Source: Sciscionella sediminilitoris
Lineage (GTDB): Bacteria; Actinomycetota; Actinomycetes; Mycobacteriales; Pseudonocardiaceae
Direction: 5' to 3'
Length of the DNA: 64,000 bases
NCBI RefSeq assembly: GCF_000737195.2
Contig: NZ_JALM01000020.1
Location: forward strand, 202,698 to 266,697
This document shows positions 17,200 through 25,423 of the stretch, piece after piece (the stretch's first letter is position 1; every line of letters begins with the position of its first letter). The position numbers and the translations under genes were made by a program. The notes beneath the pieces are model-generated. The model ran no database searches. It was not told the origin of the DNA and saw only the letters and a program-made list of their open reading frames with translations.

Positions 17200-18659
17200 C
17201 CACCGAACTGCCCAGGATCGCGATCGCCGGGATCGCGATCGAGTCGAGCACCTTCTCCCCGCACCGCGCCACGATGGACGATTTCCTGACCCAGCGCGGT
17301 GCCGAACTGCTGGACCGCTACCCCTTCCTCGGCGCGGAGGACGAGCTGCGCACCCGAGCCGAATGGGTGCCGATCCTGCGCGCTACCTCGCTGCCCGGTG
17401 GCGCGGTCACCCCGGAGACGTATGAGTCGCTCACCGAGGAGATCCTGAGCGGGCTGCGCGAAGCGGGCCCGCTCGACGGGTTGTTCTTCGACATCCACGG
17501 CGCGATGAGCGTGGTGGGCCGCACCGATGTGGAGGCCGATCTCATCGAGCGCATCCGCGCGGTGATCGGTTCCGATGTGCTGGTCTCCGCCTCGATGGAC
17601 CTGCACGGCAACGTTTCCCGGCGGCTGGCGAGCGCGCTCGATCTGCTCACCGCCTACCGCAAGGCCCCGCACACCGATGCCTGGCAGACCCGCGAGCGCG
17701 CGGTGCGCAATCTGCTCGACCGGCTCGCCGACGGCGGTAAACCGCTGATGAGCTGGACCCAGGTTCCGGTGCTGCTGCCCGGGGAGAAGACCAGTACCCG
17801 CATCGAACCGGCCAAGAGCGTCTACGCGCGCATCGACGAGATCGAGCAGCTGCCGGGAGTTCTCGACGCGGCGCTGCTCGTCGGCTACGCCTGGGCGGAC
17901 GAACCCCGCTGCCAGGCCTCGGTGATCGTGACCGGCGACGATGAGGCCGTGATCACCGAGCAGACCAGGCTGCTCGCCGAGGCCTACTGGCAGGCGCGCG
18001 CCGAATTCGCCTTCGTGGCCCCGGCCGAGGGCCTGGAACGCTGCCTGGAAACGGCCGCGGCATCCACCGCGCGGCCGTACTTCATCAGCGATTCCGGCGA
18101 CAATCCGACCGCGGGCGGTGCCGGGGATGTCTCGGCGACCCTGGCCACCCTGCTGGCCACCCCGTCCGTTGTGGACAGTCCGAACGGGACGATCTACGCG
18201 GCGATCACCGATCCGGACGCGGTCGCCGCCGCCGTGGCCGCCGGAGTCGGCGAGACGGTCACCGTGGAGATCGGCGGCCGGATCGACACCATCCATCCCC
18301 CGGTGCGCATGACCGCGCGGGTGGCCGCGATCGACGCCGAGGATCCCGTCGCCGGGACCGCGGTGGTGTTCGCCGATCGCGGGCTGCGCGTGATCGTCAC
18401 CGCCCGGCGTAAGCCGTACCACCTCGAATCCGATTTCACCGCGCTCGGCCTGGATCCGCGCTCGGCCGATCTGGTCGTGGTCAAGATCGGTTATCTGGAA
18501 CCGGAGCTCTACGCGATGGCCGCCGACTGGATGCTCGCACTCACCAAGGGCGGAGTGGACCAGGACCTGCTCCGGCTCGGGCACCGCGCCATCGAGCGGC
18601 CGATGTTCCCCTTCGACGAGTCCATGCCCGAGCCCGCACTCGATCCGGAGCTGCTGTGA
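17196..18659 (+). CDS. M81 family metallopeptidase (MlrC-like)
   Basis: 487 aa, full length for the family. N-terminal DUF1485 portion with FDIHGAM and SASMDLHGN, metal ligands of the MlrC fold; C-terminal MlrC portion with DSGDNPTAGGAGD. MlrC was described in microcystin peptide breakdown; most homologues act on unknown amide substrates. Translationally coupled to the ROK repressor (ATGA) and to CutC (GTGA). In this setting it could hydrolyse an amide or peptide bond in the ligand taken up by the divergent importer. Confidence 0.9.
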   Translation: MTTELPRIAIAGIAIESSTFSPHRATMDDFLTQRGAELLDRYPFLGAEDELRTRAEWVPILRATSLPGGAVTPETYESLTEEILSGLREAGPLDGLFFDIHGAMSVVGRTDVEADLIERIRAVIGSDVLVSASMDLHGNVSRRLASALDLLTAYRKAPHTDAWQTRERAVRNLLDRLADGGKPLMSWTQVPVLLPGEKTSTRIEPAKSVYARIDEIEQLPGVLDAALLVGYAWADEPRCQASVIVTGDDEAVITEQTRLLAEAYWQARAEFAFVAPAEGLERCLETAAASTARPYFISDSGDNPTAGGAGDVSATLATLLATPSVVDSPNGTIYAAITDPDAVAAAVAAGVGETVTVEIGGRIDTIHPPVRMTARVAAIDAEDPVAGTAVVFADRGLRVIVTARRKPYHLESDFTALGLDPRSADLVVVKIGYLEPELYAMAADWMLALTKGGVDQDLLRLGHRAIERPMFPFDESMPEPALDPELL

Positions 18660-19387
18660 TCCTCGAACTCTCGGTCGACTCGCTCCCCTGCGCACGCGTC
18701 GCCGACACGATCGGCGCCGACCGCGTCGAACTGTGCGCGGCGGGCAGTGAAGGCGGGCTCACCCCGAGCATCGGCACCGTCCGCGCGGCCGCCCGCGTCT
18801 GCCGGAGCGCGGGCGTACACGTGCTCGTCCGCCCGCGCGGCGGGGAATTCGTCTACACGGCGGCGGAAATCGACGCCATGGCCGAGGACATCGCCACCTG
18901 CGCGGAAGCCGGGGCGGACGGGATCGTCACCGGCGTGCTCCGCGCGGACGGCCGGCTCGACCGCGCCGCCCTCGCCGCACTGCACGCCGCCGCCCAGGGC
19001 CGGGAGTTCACCTTCCACCGGGCCATCGACGTCTGCGCCGAACCACACCGGGCTCTGGACAGCCTGGCCGAGCTCGGTGTCACCCGGGTACTCACCTCCG
19101 GTGGCGCCGACCGGGCCGAGGACGGTGCCGAACGGATCGCGGCCTTCGTCGCCCAGGCGGGAACCGCGGTGCAGATCCTCGCCTGCGGCGGGGTCCGCAC
19201 GCACAACGCGCGCGCGATCGCCGAGCGCACCGGGGTCTCCCAGTTGCACGCCGCCCCGCGCAGGCCGCGCCCGCCCGCGATGGCCGATACCGGGACGCGG
19301 GTGAGTTTCGCGCTCGCCCCGGATGGCGCCGACCGCTACGAACTGGACGCCGACACGGCCGCCGAGCTGCGCGCCGTGCTGCGCTGA
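18656..19387 (+). CDS. cutC: CutC-family TIM-barrel protein
   Basis: 243 aa. Typical CutC pattern: ADRVELCAAGSEGGLTPS, VHVLVRPRGGEFVY, GADGIVTGVL, FTFHRAIDV, VTRVLTSGGA. CutC was named for copper homeostasis in E. coli, but a direct copper role is disputed and the TIM barrel suggests an enzyme. GTG start overlapping the M81 stop makes it the third gene of the ROK-M81-CutC operon; the context argues for a metabolic role with an imported sugar or peptide. Confidence 0.88.
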   Translation: MILELSVDSLPCARVADTIGADRVELCAAGSEGGLTPSIGTVRAAARVCRSAGVHVLVRPRGGEFVYTAAEIDAMAEDIATCAEAGADGIVTGVLRADGRLDRAALAALHAAAQGREFTFHRAIDVCAEPHRALDSLAELGVTRVLTSGGADRAEDGAERIAAFVAQAGTAVQILACGGVRTHNARAIAERTGVSQLHAAPRRPRPPAMADTGTRVSFALAPDGADRYELDADTAAELRAVLR

Positions 19388-19393
19388 CCGGGC

Positions 19394-19744
19394 CTATCGG
19401 GGCGCCATGCTGCGATAGGCCCGGTAGGCGGGGCGGAGCATGAGCCGGTTCTGTAGCGCGTGAATATCCTGCGGGAGCTCGGTCTCATCGCTGGGATGCA
19501 GGCGGGGCAGGGCGATCAGGGCGGCACCGGCCCGGTTGAGCAGTAACCAGGCGTCCGCCTCCTGCTCGGTGAACCCGGCGGCGAGCACCCGTTCCCGGTC
19601 CGCGCGCTCCTCGGGTGTCCAGTCGCCCTTCGGTGGTTCGGTGTTCTCCGGTGCCGCCGCGTTCGCCTGGCTCGCCGCCATGGGCACCGCGGCGCCCGCC
19701 ATCGCGGTACCGCGCAGCATGGTGCGCCTGTTCAGCTCGTCCAT
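19394..19744 (-). CDS. Tat-signal secreted protein, unknown function
   Basis: 116 aa. Twin-arginine signal NRRTMLRGTAMAGAA followed by AASQANAAA cleavage region, then a short acidic, helical mature part (TPEERADRERVLAAGFTEQEADAWLLLNRAG). No catalytic motif. 15 nt downstream of a secreted-type lipase gene on the same strand, so probably cotranscribed; export via Tat is predicted from the signal only. Confidence 0.7.
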   Translation of the reverse strand: MDELNRRTMLRGTAMAGAAVPMAASQANAAAPENTEPPKGDWTPEERADRERVLAAGFTEQEADAWLLLNRAGAALIALPRLHPSDETELPQDIHALQNRLMLRPAYRAYRSMAPR

Positions 19745-19759
19745 CCCGGGTCCTCCTCG

Positions 19760-20518
19760 CTAGCCGACCTGCTTTCCGATTCCGCTACATCGTCCGTGCG
19801 CGGACAGTATGCGCAACACCAGTGCGCTGATACTCGGGGAACCGGGCTGCTGACCGTGCCCGATGCCGTGCGTGGTGATGTCGCAGTGCGGTCCGGGCAT
19901 CGGCAGGGCCGTCGAGGGGAAATCGCCGGTATCGTGCACGGTCCAGTAGTCGACCTCGCGCGGCGGTGGCTCGGCGTTGAGCGCGCGGATGAACCTGCTG
20001 CCCGCGCACACGTCGATATCGGGGAACGGTTTGCAGTAGGCGAACGACGGGTCGTTCGGATCCGCGCCCTGCTGCGGGGTGCCGACCGAGATGTAGTTGC
20101 GTACCCGGTCCGCGCCGCCGAGCCGTTCGATGAAGTAGCGCGCCGACTGACCGCCCATGCTGTGCGCGACGATGTCCACCCGGCCACGGCCCTTGCCGAC
20201 GATCTCGTCCACCTTCTTCTTGACCGTGCCGGCGTTGGCGGTGTTGCTCGCCCCGAGATTGCCCATCCCGAACCGGACCACCTGGCTCGGGATGCCGTGT
20301 TCGGACAGCCGCTTGCGCATCGGTTCGAAGGCGCCGTCCGGTTCGGCGAAACCGGGGACGAGCACCACCGGAGTCGCCCGGTGTTCCGGGGCGGTCGTGT
20401 CCGGTCCACCCGGGGATGGCTGGCCGGAGCGGTTGTTGCGGATGCCGATGATGATCAGGACCGCGACGACCAGTATCACGCCGAGCAACAGCCAGCCTCT
20501 GCCCCTGCGCCGCGCCAT
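19760..20518 (-). CDS. Membrane-anchored or secreted lipase (alpha/beta hydrolase)
   Basis: 252 aa. N-terminal basic stretch and single hydrophobic helix (WLLLGVILVVAVLIIIGI), a short linker, then VVLVPGFAEPDGAF (oxyanion region), nucleophile elbow VDIVAHSMGGQSARYFIERL and ISVGTPQQGAD as in bacterial class I/EstA-type triacylglycerol lipases. The C-terminal His is probably in CDITTHGIGH. Acts outside the membrane. No ribosome site stronger than GAGGTGAGGCG upstream of the start. Confidence 0.85.
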   Translation of the reverse strand: MARRRGRGWLLLGVILVVAVLIIIGIRNNRSGQPSPGGPDTTAPEHRATPVVLVPGFAEPDGAFEPMRKRLSEHGIPSQVVRFGMGNLGASNTANAGTVKKKVDEIVGKGRGRVDIVAHSMGGQSARYFIERLGGADRVRNYISVGTPQQGADPNDPSFAYCKPFPDIDVCAGSRFIRALNAEPPPREVDYWTVHDTGDFPSTALPMPGPHCDITTHGIGHGQQPGSPSISALVLRILSAHGRCSGIGKQVG

Positions 20519-20627
20519 CGCCTCACCTCCTCGGCCACACTCATTGTGAGTGGGTGTGCTCGTTCAGGAAACGACCGAACAGCCGCTTCTGTCCGCCTGC
20601 ACCGATCCCGAGGGTTGCAGAGCCGGT

Positions 20628-20649
20628 TTTGCAGAACTTTCTCTGCAAA
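20628..20649. promoter_or_regulatory. Perfect inverted repeat TTTGCAGA-N6-TCTGCAAA
   Basis: Eight-base perfect arms with a 6-bp spacer, inside a larger hairpin spanning 20631-20660 (12 paired bases with a 2-nt bulge and a GCAA loop). A further TTGCAGA half-site lies at 20615-20621. It sits in the 243-bp gap between the divergent lipase and ArsC/Spx genes, so it could be a shared operator. The TTTGCA core recalls RamB-type acyl-CoA regulator boxes of actinobacteria, a weak analogy. No gene is seen in the gap. Confidence 0.5.
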
Positions 20650-20761
20650 GAGAGTTCTGCACAGAAACCTCCGCAGTGCCACCGGCATCCGGGGGCGCCG
20701 GAACCGGCGCGCCCTAGAATCGGTGCGCCCACCCGACCGCGCGAGACCCCAAGTGAGTGCC

Positions 20762-21133
20762 ATGGAGATCTGGATCAACCCGGAATGCTCGAAGTGCGCC
20801 TCGGCGCTCGAACAGCTCGACGCGGCGGGCGCGGACTACACGGTGCGGCGCTATCTGGACTCCCCGCCGACGGCGGCCGAACTGGCCGCGGTACTCGACC
20901 GGCTCGGCCTCGAACCGTGGGACATCGCCCGCACCAAGGAAGCGGTCGCCGGTGAACTGCGGCTCGAGCAGTGGGACCGCACCCCGGCCGAGCGGGATCG
21001 CTGGCTCGAAGCGCTCGCCACGCATCCGATACTGATCCAGCGGCCGATCATCACCGCGGACGACGGCACGACGGTGCTCGGCAGGTCGACGGAGGCGGTG
21101 CAGCGCACCCTCGGCCAGGACGACCGGGACTGA
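20762..21133 (+). CDS. ArsC/Spx-family thioredoxin-fold protein
   Basis: 123 aa. Begins EIWINPECSKCASALE: the NPxC motif of ArsC with a second Cys three residues on (CxxC), as in YffB/Spx-like members; the family RP motif is present in LIQRPII. The group includes glutaredoxin-linked arsenate reductases, but the CxxC form suggests a thiol-redox or RNA-polymerase-associated role. No ars genes are nearby. ATG at 20762; earlier in-frame codons have no homology. Confidence 0.82.
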   Translation: MEIWINPECSKCASALEQLDAAGADYTVRRYLDSPPTAAELAAVLDRLGLEPWDIARTKEAVAGELRLEQWDRTPAERDRWLEALATHPILIQRPIITADDGTTVLGRSTEAVQRTLGQDDRD

Positions 21134-21141
21134 CCACACCC

Positions 21142-21684
21142 CTAGTCCGCGAGGATCGCGCGGAAGCCCGGCTCCGGATCGAACGGTTCGCCGGGAAAAG
21201 TGAGCCGGTGCAACACGATTCCGTCCAGATGACCGATCAGCCGCCGGTACCGCGCCCGCGGATCGGGAAGACCGAGACCGGCGAGCCAGGTTTCGCCCCA
21301 GTCGAGGATCGCGGCACGCCCCTCGCGCAGCAACCCGGCGAGCTCGGGATGTGTCGTCGCCTCGAGAAAGAGCGCGTACCGGGCCAGGGTGCGTTCCCCG
21401 CTCTCCCCGCTGAGCCGGTTCGCCAGCGCGGCAAGGGTGTCCGCCGCTTCGCCGAGGCTCGCCGGAGGTCGTCCGGTGAACCGTTCCCACTCGGCGCGAT
21501 CCCGGTCGAGCTGGTGGGCGAGCACACCGTGCAGCAGCGCGGCCCGATTGCGGAACCAGTTGGACGTGGTCCCCGCGGGAACCCCGGCGCGCGCATCGAT
21601 CGCCTGATAGGTGAGGCCACGGACCCCCGCCGTGCCGATCACGGCGAGCGCGGCATCGAGGACCTGGGCTCGCCTGCGGCTCAT
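21142..21684 (-). CDS. TetR-family transcriptional regulator
   Basis: 180 aa, HTH at residues 5-50 (QVLDAALAVIGTAGVRGL, IDARAGVPAGTTSNWFRNR), typical of the subgroup with TTSNWF in the recognition helix. Convergent with the ArsC-like gene and followed by nothing on its own strand; target unknown. Confidence 0.88.
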   Translation of the reverse strand: MSRRRAQVLDAALAVIGTAGVRGLTYQAIDARAGVPAGTTSNWFRNRAALLHGVLAHQLDRDRAEWERFTGRPPASLGEAADTLAALANRLSGESGERTLARYALFLEATTHPELAGLLREGRAAILDWGETWLAGLGLPDPRARYRRLIGHLDGIVLHRLTFPGEPFDPEPGFRAILAD

Positions 21685-21732
21685 GGGATCACGGTAGTCA
21701 TCGCCGTCCCGGTGCGGTTCCGGTCCCCGGGC

Positions 21733-22023
21733 TCAGCCTTCCCGTGTCCTGCGGTGCCCCACCACGACCTCGGACACGATGAGCCGGTACAGCGATTCCA
21801 CGAGCTCCGGGCTGATTCCCTTGTCCCGTGCGCGATCCCGTAACCGCGCGAACATCTCCCGCTCCCGCTCGTGGTCCACGGCCGCCGCATCCGCGTCCCG
21901 TTTGAGCACGCCGACCCTGCCGGTGACCTCGAACCGCTTGGCGAGCAGATCGATGATCGACGTGTCCAGTTCATCCAGTTCTCGGCGTAATGCTTCGAGT
22001 TCGTCCAGATAACACGCCTGCAT
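21733..22023 (-). CDS. Chorismate mutase, AroQ class
   Basis: 96 aa, the length of a monofunctional AroQ helical dimer. Active-site pattern visible: RRELDELDTSIIDLLAKRFEV (N-terminal Arg and Asp), GVLKRDAD with the catalytic Lys, and late VESLYRLIVSE. Converts chorismate to prephenate for Phe/Tyr synthesis. The ATG lies 3 nt from a 27-bp palindrome shared with the divergent TetR-P450 operon, so it may be controlled by that TetR, hinting that the operon deals with an aromatic product. Confidence 0.88.
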   Translation of the reverse strand: MQACYLDELEALRRELDELDTSIIDLLAKRFEVTGRVGVLKRDADAAAVDHEREREMFARLRDRARDKGISPELVESLYRLIVSEVVVGHRRTREG

Positions 22024-22026
22024 GAC

Positions 22027-22053
22027 GACCGATATTACCGCGCAATATCGGTC
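22027..22053. promoter_or_regulatory. 27-bp palindrome GACCGATATT-N7-AATATCGGTC
   Basis: Ten-base perfect arms, 7-bp spacer, immediately 5' of the chorismate mutase start and in the divergent promoter of the TetR-P450 operon. A strong operator candidate, probably for the adjacent TetR. Confidence 0.65.
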
Positions 22054-22073
22054 ATCGGCACTTGCATAGCAGC

Positions 22074-22089
22074 CGCTATTCGAATAGCG
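22074..22089. promoter_or_regulatory. 16-bp perfect palindrome CGCTATTCGAATAGCG
   Basis: Centre 16 bp before the GTG (22098) of the TetR gene, overlapping where its core promoter or leader must lie. Distinct in sequence from the 27-bp palindrome 20 bp away, so two different regulators or two promoters may be served. Confidence 0.6.
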
Positions 22090-22097
22090 TTGACTAT

Positions 22098-22709
22098 GTG
22101 AATCGCCGGATGAGCCGAGCCGAGGCCAAGATCCGCACCCGGGAGCTGCTGCTGGACGCGGCCGCGCTCACCTTCGCCCGCAAGGGATTCCACGGCGCCA
22201 CGGTGGAGGAGATCGCCGAGGCGGCGGGGTTCACGATCGGCGCGCTGTACGCCAACTTCGGCGGCAAGGAACAACTGTTCCTCGAACTGCTCTCCACCCG
22301 GGCGAGCAGTCAGATCGCGGCCGCCGAGGAGATGGTGCGCGAGGGCGCGGTGACGGCGACCGATCCGTTGCGGGCGATCAGCCAATACCTGGTGGACCTC
22401 GCGGACAAGGACGCGGATTTCGCGCCGCTGCAGGCCGAGTTCTGGCTCTACGCGGTGCGCAATCCGCACGTGCTGGACACCATGGCCGAGCAGATGCGCG
22501 AACCGCACGCCGCGCTCGCCCGGCTGATCACCGAATCCGTGGACACTCACGGGGTCCCCCCGGACACCGTGGCCACGGTGGTCTTCGCGTTGTTCCAAGG
22601 GCTCGTGCGACGGCGCAGGGTGGATCCGGCGAGCACGCCACCCGAACTGTTCGCCAGCGCCCTGCAGTGGTTGTTCACCGGCATCGAGCACACGGAGGGC
22701 ACAGCATGA
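22098..22709 (+). CDS. TetR-family regulator of the P450 operon
   Basis: 203 aa from GTG 22098; an ATG four codons in (22110) is equally possible. HTH: TRELLLDAAALTFARKGF, IAEAAGFTIGALYANFGGKE. The stop overlaps the P450 ATG (ATGA), so repressor, P450 and monooxygenase form one coupled operon and the repressor is expected to be autoregulated through the upstream palindromes. Confidence 0.92.
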   Translation: MNRRMSRAEAKIRTRELLLDAAALTFARKGFHGATVEEIAEAAGFTIGALYANFGGKEQLFLELLSTRASSQIAAAEEMVREGAVTATDPLRAISQYLVDLADKDADFAPLQAEFWLYAVRNPHVLDTMAEQMREPHAALARLITESVDTHGVPPDTVATVVFALFQGLVRRRRVDPASTPPELFASALQWLFTGIEHTEGTA

Positions 22710-23923
22710 CCGCCACCCAGGACACGGCACTGCAGGCACTCTTCGATCCGGCCCGGCGCGCCGATCCCTACCCGGGATACCGGTCGCTGCGGGAGAATTC
22801 CCCGATCCTCGAGGCCGCGGACGCCCTGTTCGTACTCACCAGGCAAACCGACTGCGCCGCGGTGATGCGGGACAACAGGTTCGGGCACGCGGAACCGGAT
22901 CAGGCGCTCGCACTGCGCCGAAGCCCCGACGAGCTCCCGGAATCCCTGCTCGACGAGCACGGCAGGCCGGTGCGCTCATTCCTCGTGCAGAACCCGCCCG
23001 AGCACACCCGGTTGCGCAAACTGGTCAGCAAGGCGTTCACTCGTGGCACGGTCGCCGAGCTCGCCCCGCGCATCGAGGAGATCACCGCACGGCTGCTGGA
23101 CGGGATCCTCGAGCGCGGCGAACCGTTCGACCTGATCGACGAGCTCGCCTATCCGCTCCCGGTCGCGGTGATCAGCGAACTGCTCGGCATTCCCGATGCG
23201 GACCGGGAACAGTTCGTGCGCTGGTCGCATGCCATGGCCAGGGGCCTGGACCCGGATTTCCTCATGCCCGAAGGGCTCCGCGAGAAACAACTCGCGGCCC
23301 GGCTCGAATTCGGCGAGTATCTGCGCTCGCTCGCGGCCGAGCGCCGCGCGCATCCCGGCGAGGACCTGATCTCCGGACTGCTCGCCGTTCCCGGGCTCGC
23401 CGAGCACGACCTGATCGCGACCTGCATTCTGCTGCTGATCGCCGGGCACGAGACCACGGTGAACCTCATCGGGAACGGAACACTCGCGCTGCTGCGCCAT
23501 CCGGACCAGCTCGCCCTGCTGCGCGCGGAACCCGAACGGGCCGAGGCCGCGGTCGAGGAACTGCTGCGGTACGACTCCCCCGTGCAGATGACCATGCGCC
23601 TCGCCAGGGAGGACGCCGAGGTCGGCGAGGTGCCGATTCCGCGTGGTGCGGCGATGATCCTGCTCGTCGGCTCGGCCAACCGCGATCCGGATGTGTTCGC
23701 CGAACCCGAGAACTTCGACATCGCCCGCAATCCTGCGAAGCATCTCGCGTTCGGCCAGGGCGTGCACTTCTGCCTCGGCGCACCGCTGGCCCGGCTGGAG
23801 GGCCGGATCGTGCTCCGCACCCTGCTCGAACGCGTTCCCGGGCTCCGGCTCGCCGGTACCCCGGCATGGAAGGACAACATCGTGCTGCGCGGTCTCCGGG
23901 AACTCCCCGTGGCGGTCCGGTGA
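22706..23923 (+). CDS. Cytochrome P450
   Basis: 405 aa soluble bacterial P450. I-helix LLIAGHETTVNLIGNG, ExxR in VEELLRYDSP region, heme-binding FGQGVHFCLGAPLAR with Cys356 as thiolate ligand. Requires an external ferredoxin and reductase, not encoded here. ATG 22706 overlaps the TetR stop and has GGAGGG upstream; its own stop overlaps the FAD monooxygenase ATG by one base. The pairing suggests sequential oxidation of one substrate. CYP107-like organisation, but subfamily is not assignable by eye. Confidence 0.95.
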   Translation: MTATQDTALQALFDPARRADPYPGYRSLRENSPILEAADALFVLTRQTDCAAVMRDNRFGHAEPDQALALRRSPDELPESLLDEHGRPVRSFLVQNPPEHTRLRKLVSKAFTRGTVAELAPRIEEITARLLDGILERGEPFDLIDELAYPLPVAVISELLGIPDADREQFVRWSHAMARGLDPDFLMPEGLREKQLAARLEFGEYLRSLAAERRAHPGEDLISGLLAVPGLAEHDLIATCILLLIAGHETTVNLIGNGTLALLRHPDQLALLRAEPERAEAAVEELLRYDSPVQMTMRLAREDAEVGEVPIPRGAAMILLVGSANRDPDVFAEPENFDIARNPAKHLAFGQGVHFCLGAPLARLEGRIVLRTLLERVPGLRLAGTPAWKDNIVLRGLRELPVAVR

Positions 23924-25368
23924 TGGCAGTGGACGAACACGTCGACGTGCTCATCATCGGTGCCGGGCTTTCCGGGATCGGCGCGGCCTGCCGCCTGCGC
24001 GCCACGCATCCGGGCAAGAGTTTCGCGGTGCTCGAGGCGCGTTCGGCGATCGGCGGAACCTGGGACCTGTTCCGTTATCCGGGAGTGCGCTCGGATTCGG
24101 ACATGTTCACCCTCGGCTACGGATTCGCGCCCTGGCCGTCCGCGCGTTCGCTCGCCGACGGGGAATCCATCCGGGAATACGTGCGGCACACCGCGGACGA
24201 ACACGGGATCACCGGACACATCCGGTTCGGCCACCGCGCGGTGCGCGCCGAATGGTCCACGAGCACGGCGCGCTGGACGGTCGAGGTACAGCACGCGGGC
24301 GAGACGACCAGGATCAGCTGCGGATTCCTGTTCGCCAACACCGGGTATTACCGCTACGACAAGGGATTCACCCCGGAGTTCCCCGGTGTCCAGCAGTACA
24401 CCGGAACGCTCGTGCACCCGCAGCACTGGCCGGAAGACCTGGACCACGCGGGAAAACGGGTGCTGGTGATCGGCAGCGGGGCCACCGCGGTGACCCTGGT
24501 CCCGGAACTGGCCGAGACCGCGGAACAGGTGACCATGCTGCAGCGGTCGCCGAGCTATGTGCTCCCGCTGCCGTCCACCGACAACACCGCGGTCCGGCTC
24601 ACCCGGCTGCTCGGCACCCGGCTGGCCTATCCGCTCGTGCGGTGGAAACACATCCTGACCGCGCTGGCCTTCTTCAAGCTGAGCAGGCTGCGCCCCGGAT
24701 TCGTGCGCGGGCTCATCCGTACCGCGAACCAGCGCGCGCTCGGCGCCGATTACCCGGTCGACACGCACTTCAATCCCCGCTACCAGCCCTGGGACCAGCG
24801 GTTGTGCTTCGCGGGCGACGGGGACCTGTTCGCCGCGCTGCGCTGCGGAACCGCGAAGGTGCACACCGACACCATCGAGACGTTCACCGCCGGCGGGGTG
24901 CGGCTGTCCTCGGGCACCGAGCTCGCCGCCGATATCGTGATCACCGCGACCGGGCTGAATCTCCAGCTGCTCGGCGGGATGGAACTGCTCGTGGACTCCC
25001 GGCCGGTGCACCCGGGGAATGCCTTGGCGTACAAGGGAATGATGTTGTCCGGTGTGCCGAACTTCGCACTCACCATCGGGTACACGAACGCCTCCTGGAC
25101 GCTCAAGGCCGATCTGGTCGCGAACTACGTCTGCCGCCTGATCGGGCACATGGACGCCCGCGGCTACCGGATGGGCACCCCGCACGCGCCCGGGCGGGTG
25201 ACGCGCACGACGCCGCTGATCGACCTGCACTCCGGCTACGTGCGCCGTAGTATCGACGAGTTGCCCATGCAGGGGCCGAAGAAACCCTGGCGGCTGAACC
25301 AGAACTACCTGCGCGATGTGCTGCTACTGCGGCACGGGCGGATCGAGGACGGTATGCGCTTCGCCTAG
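23923..25368 (+). CDS. FAD-dependent Baeyer-Villiger-type monooxygenase
   Basis: 481 aa. First Rossmann motif VDVLIIGAGLSGIG for FAD, IGGTWDLFRYPGVRSDSD as in class B monooxygenases, fingerprint HPQHWPEDLD in place of FxGxxxHxxxWP, second nucleotide motif VLVIGSGATAV for NADPH. Probably inserts oxygen next to a ketone or oxidises N or S. Starts on the last base of the P450 stop (TGATG). Third gene of the TetR-regulated operon; the P450 could make the alcohol or ketone it uses. Confidence 0.93.
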   Translation: MAVDEHVDVLIIGAGLSGIGAACRLRATHPGKSFAVLEARSAIGGTWDLFRYPGVRSDSDMFTLGYGFAPWPSARSLADGESIREYVRHTADEHGITGHIRFGHRAVRAEWSTSTARWTVEVQHAGETTRISCGFLFANTGYYRYDKGFTPEFPGVQQYTGTLVHPQHWPEDLDHAGKRVLVIGSGATAVTLVPELAETAEQVTMLQRSPSYVLPLPSTDNTAVRLTRLLGTRLAYPLVRWKHILTALAFFKLSRLRPGFVRGLIRTANQRALGADYPVDTHFNPRYQPWDQRLCFAGDGDLFAALRCGTAKVHTDTIETFTAGGVRLSSGTELAADIVITATGLNLQLLGGMELLVDSRPVHPGNALAYKGMMLSGVPNFALTIGYTNASWTLKADLVANYVCRLIGHMDARGYRMGTPHAPGRVTRTTPLIDLHSGYVRRSIDELPMQGPKKPWRLNQNYLRDVLLLRHGRIEDGMRFA

Positions 25369-25423
25369 GAATGATCGTGGCGGGCTCCGGGTGGCGAAAG
25401 CGGTTACGCCGCTGAGAAAAGAG

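Noticed and set aside
18656..19387. CutC read as evidence for a copper resistance locus
   Set aside because: No copper chaperone, ATPase or copper regulator is nearby; coupling is to M81 and ROK genes.
20631..20660. Hairpin read as an intrinsic terminator
   Set aside because: It lies between divergent genes and has no T run; an operator or regulatory role fits better.
20762..21133. Arsenate resistance gene
   Set aside because: CxxC motif and absence of arsR/arsB neighbours fit a Spx/YffB-type protein better.
23149..25230. A 693-codon minus-strand frame opposite P450 and monooxygenase
   Set aside because: Shadow frame; both plus-strand genes carry full catalytic motifs.
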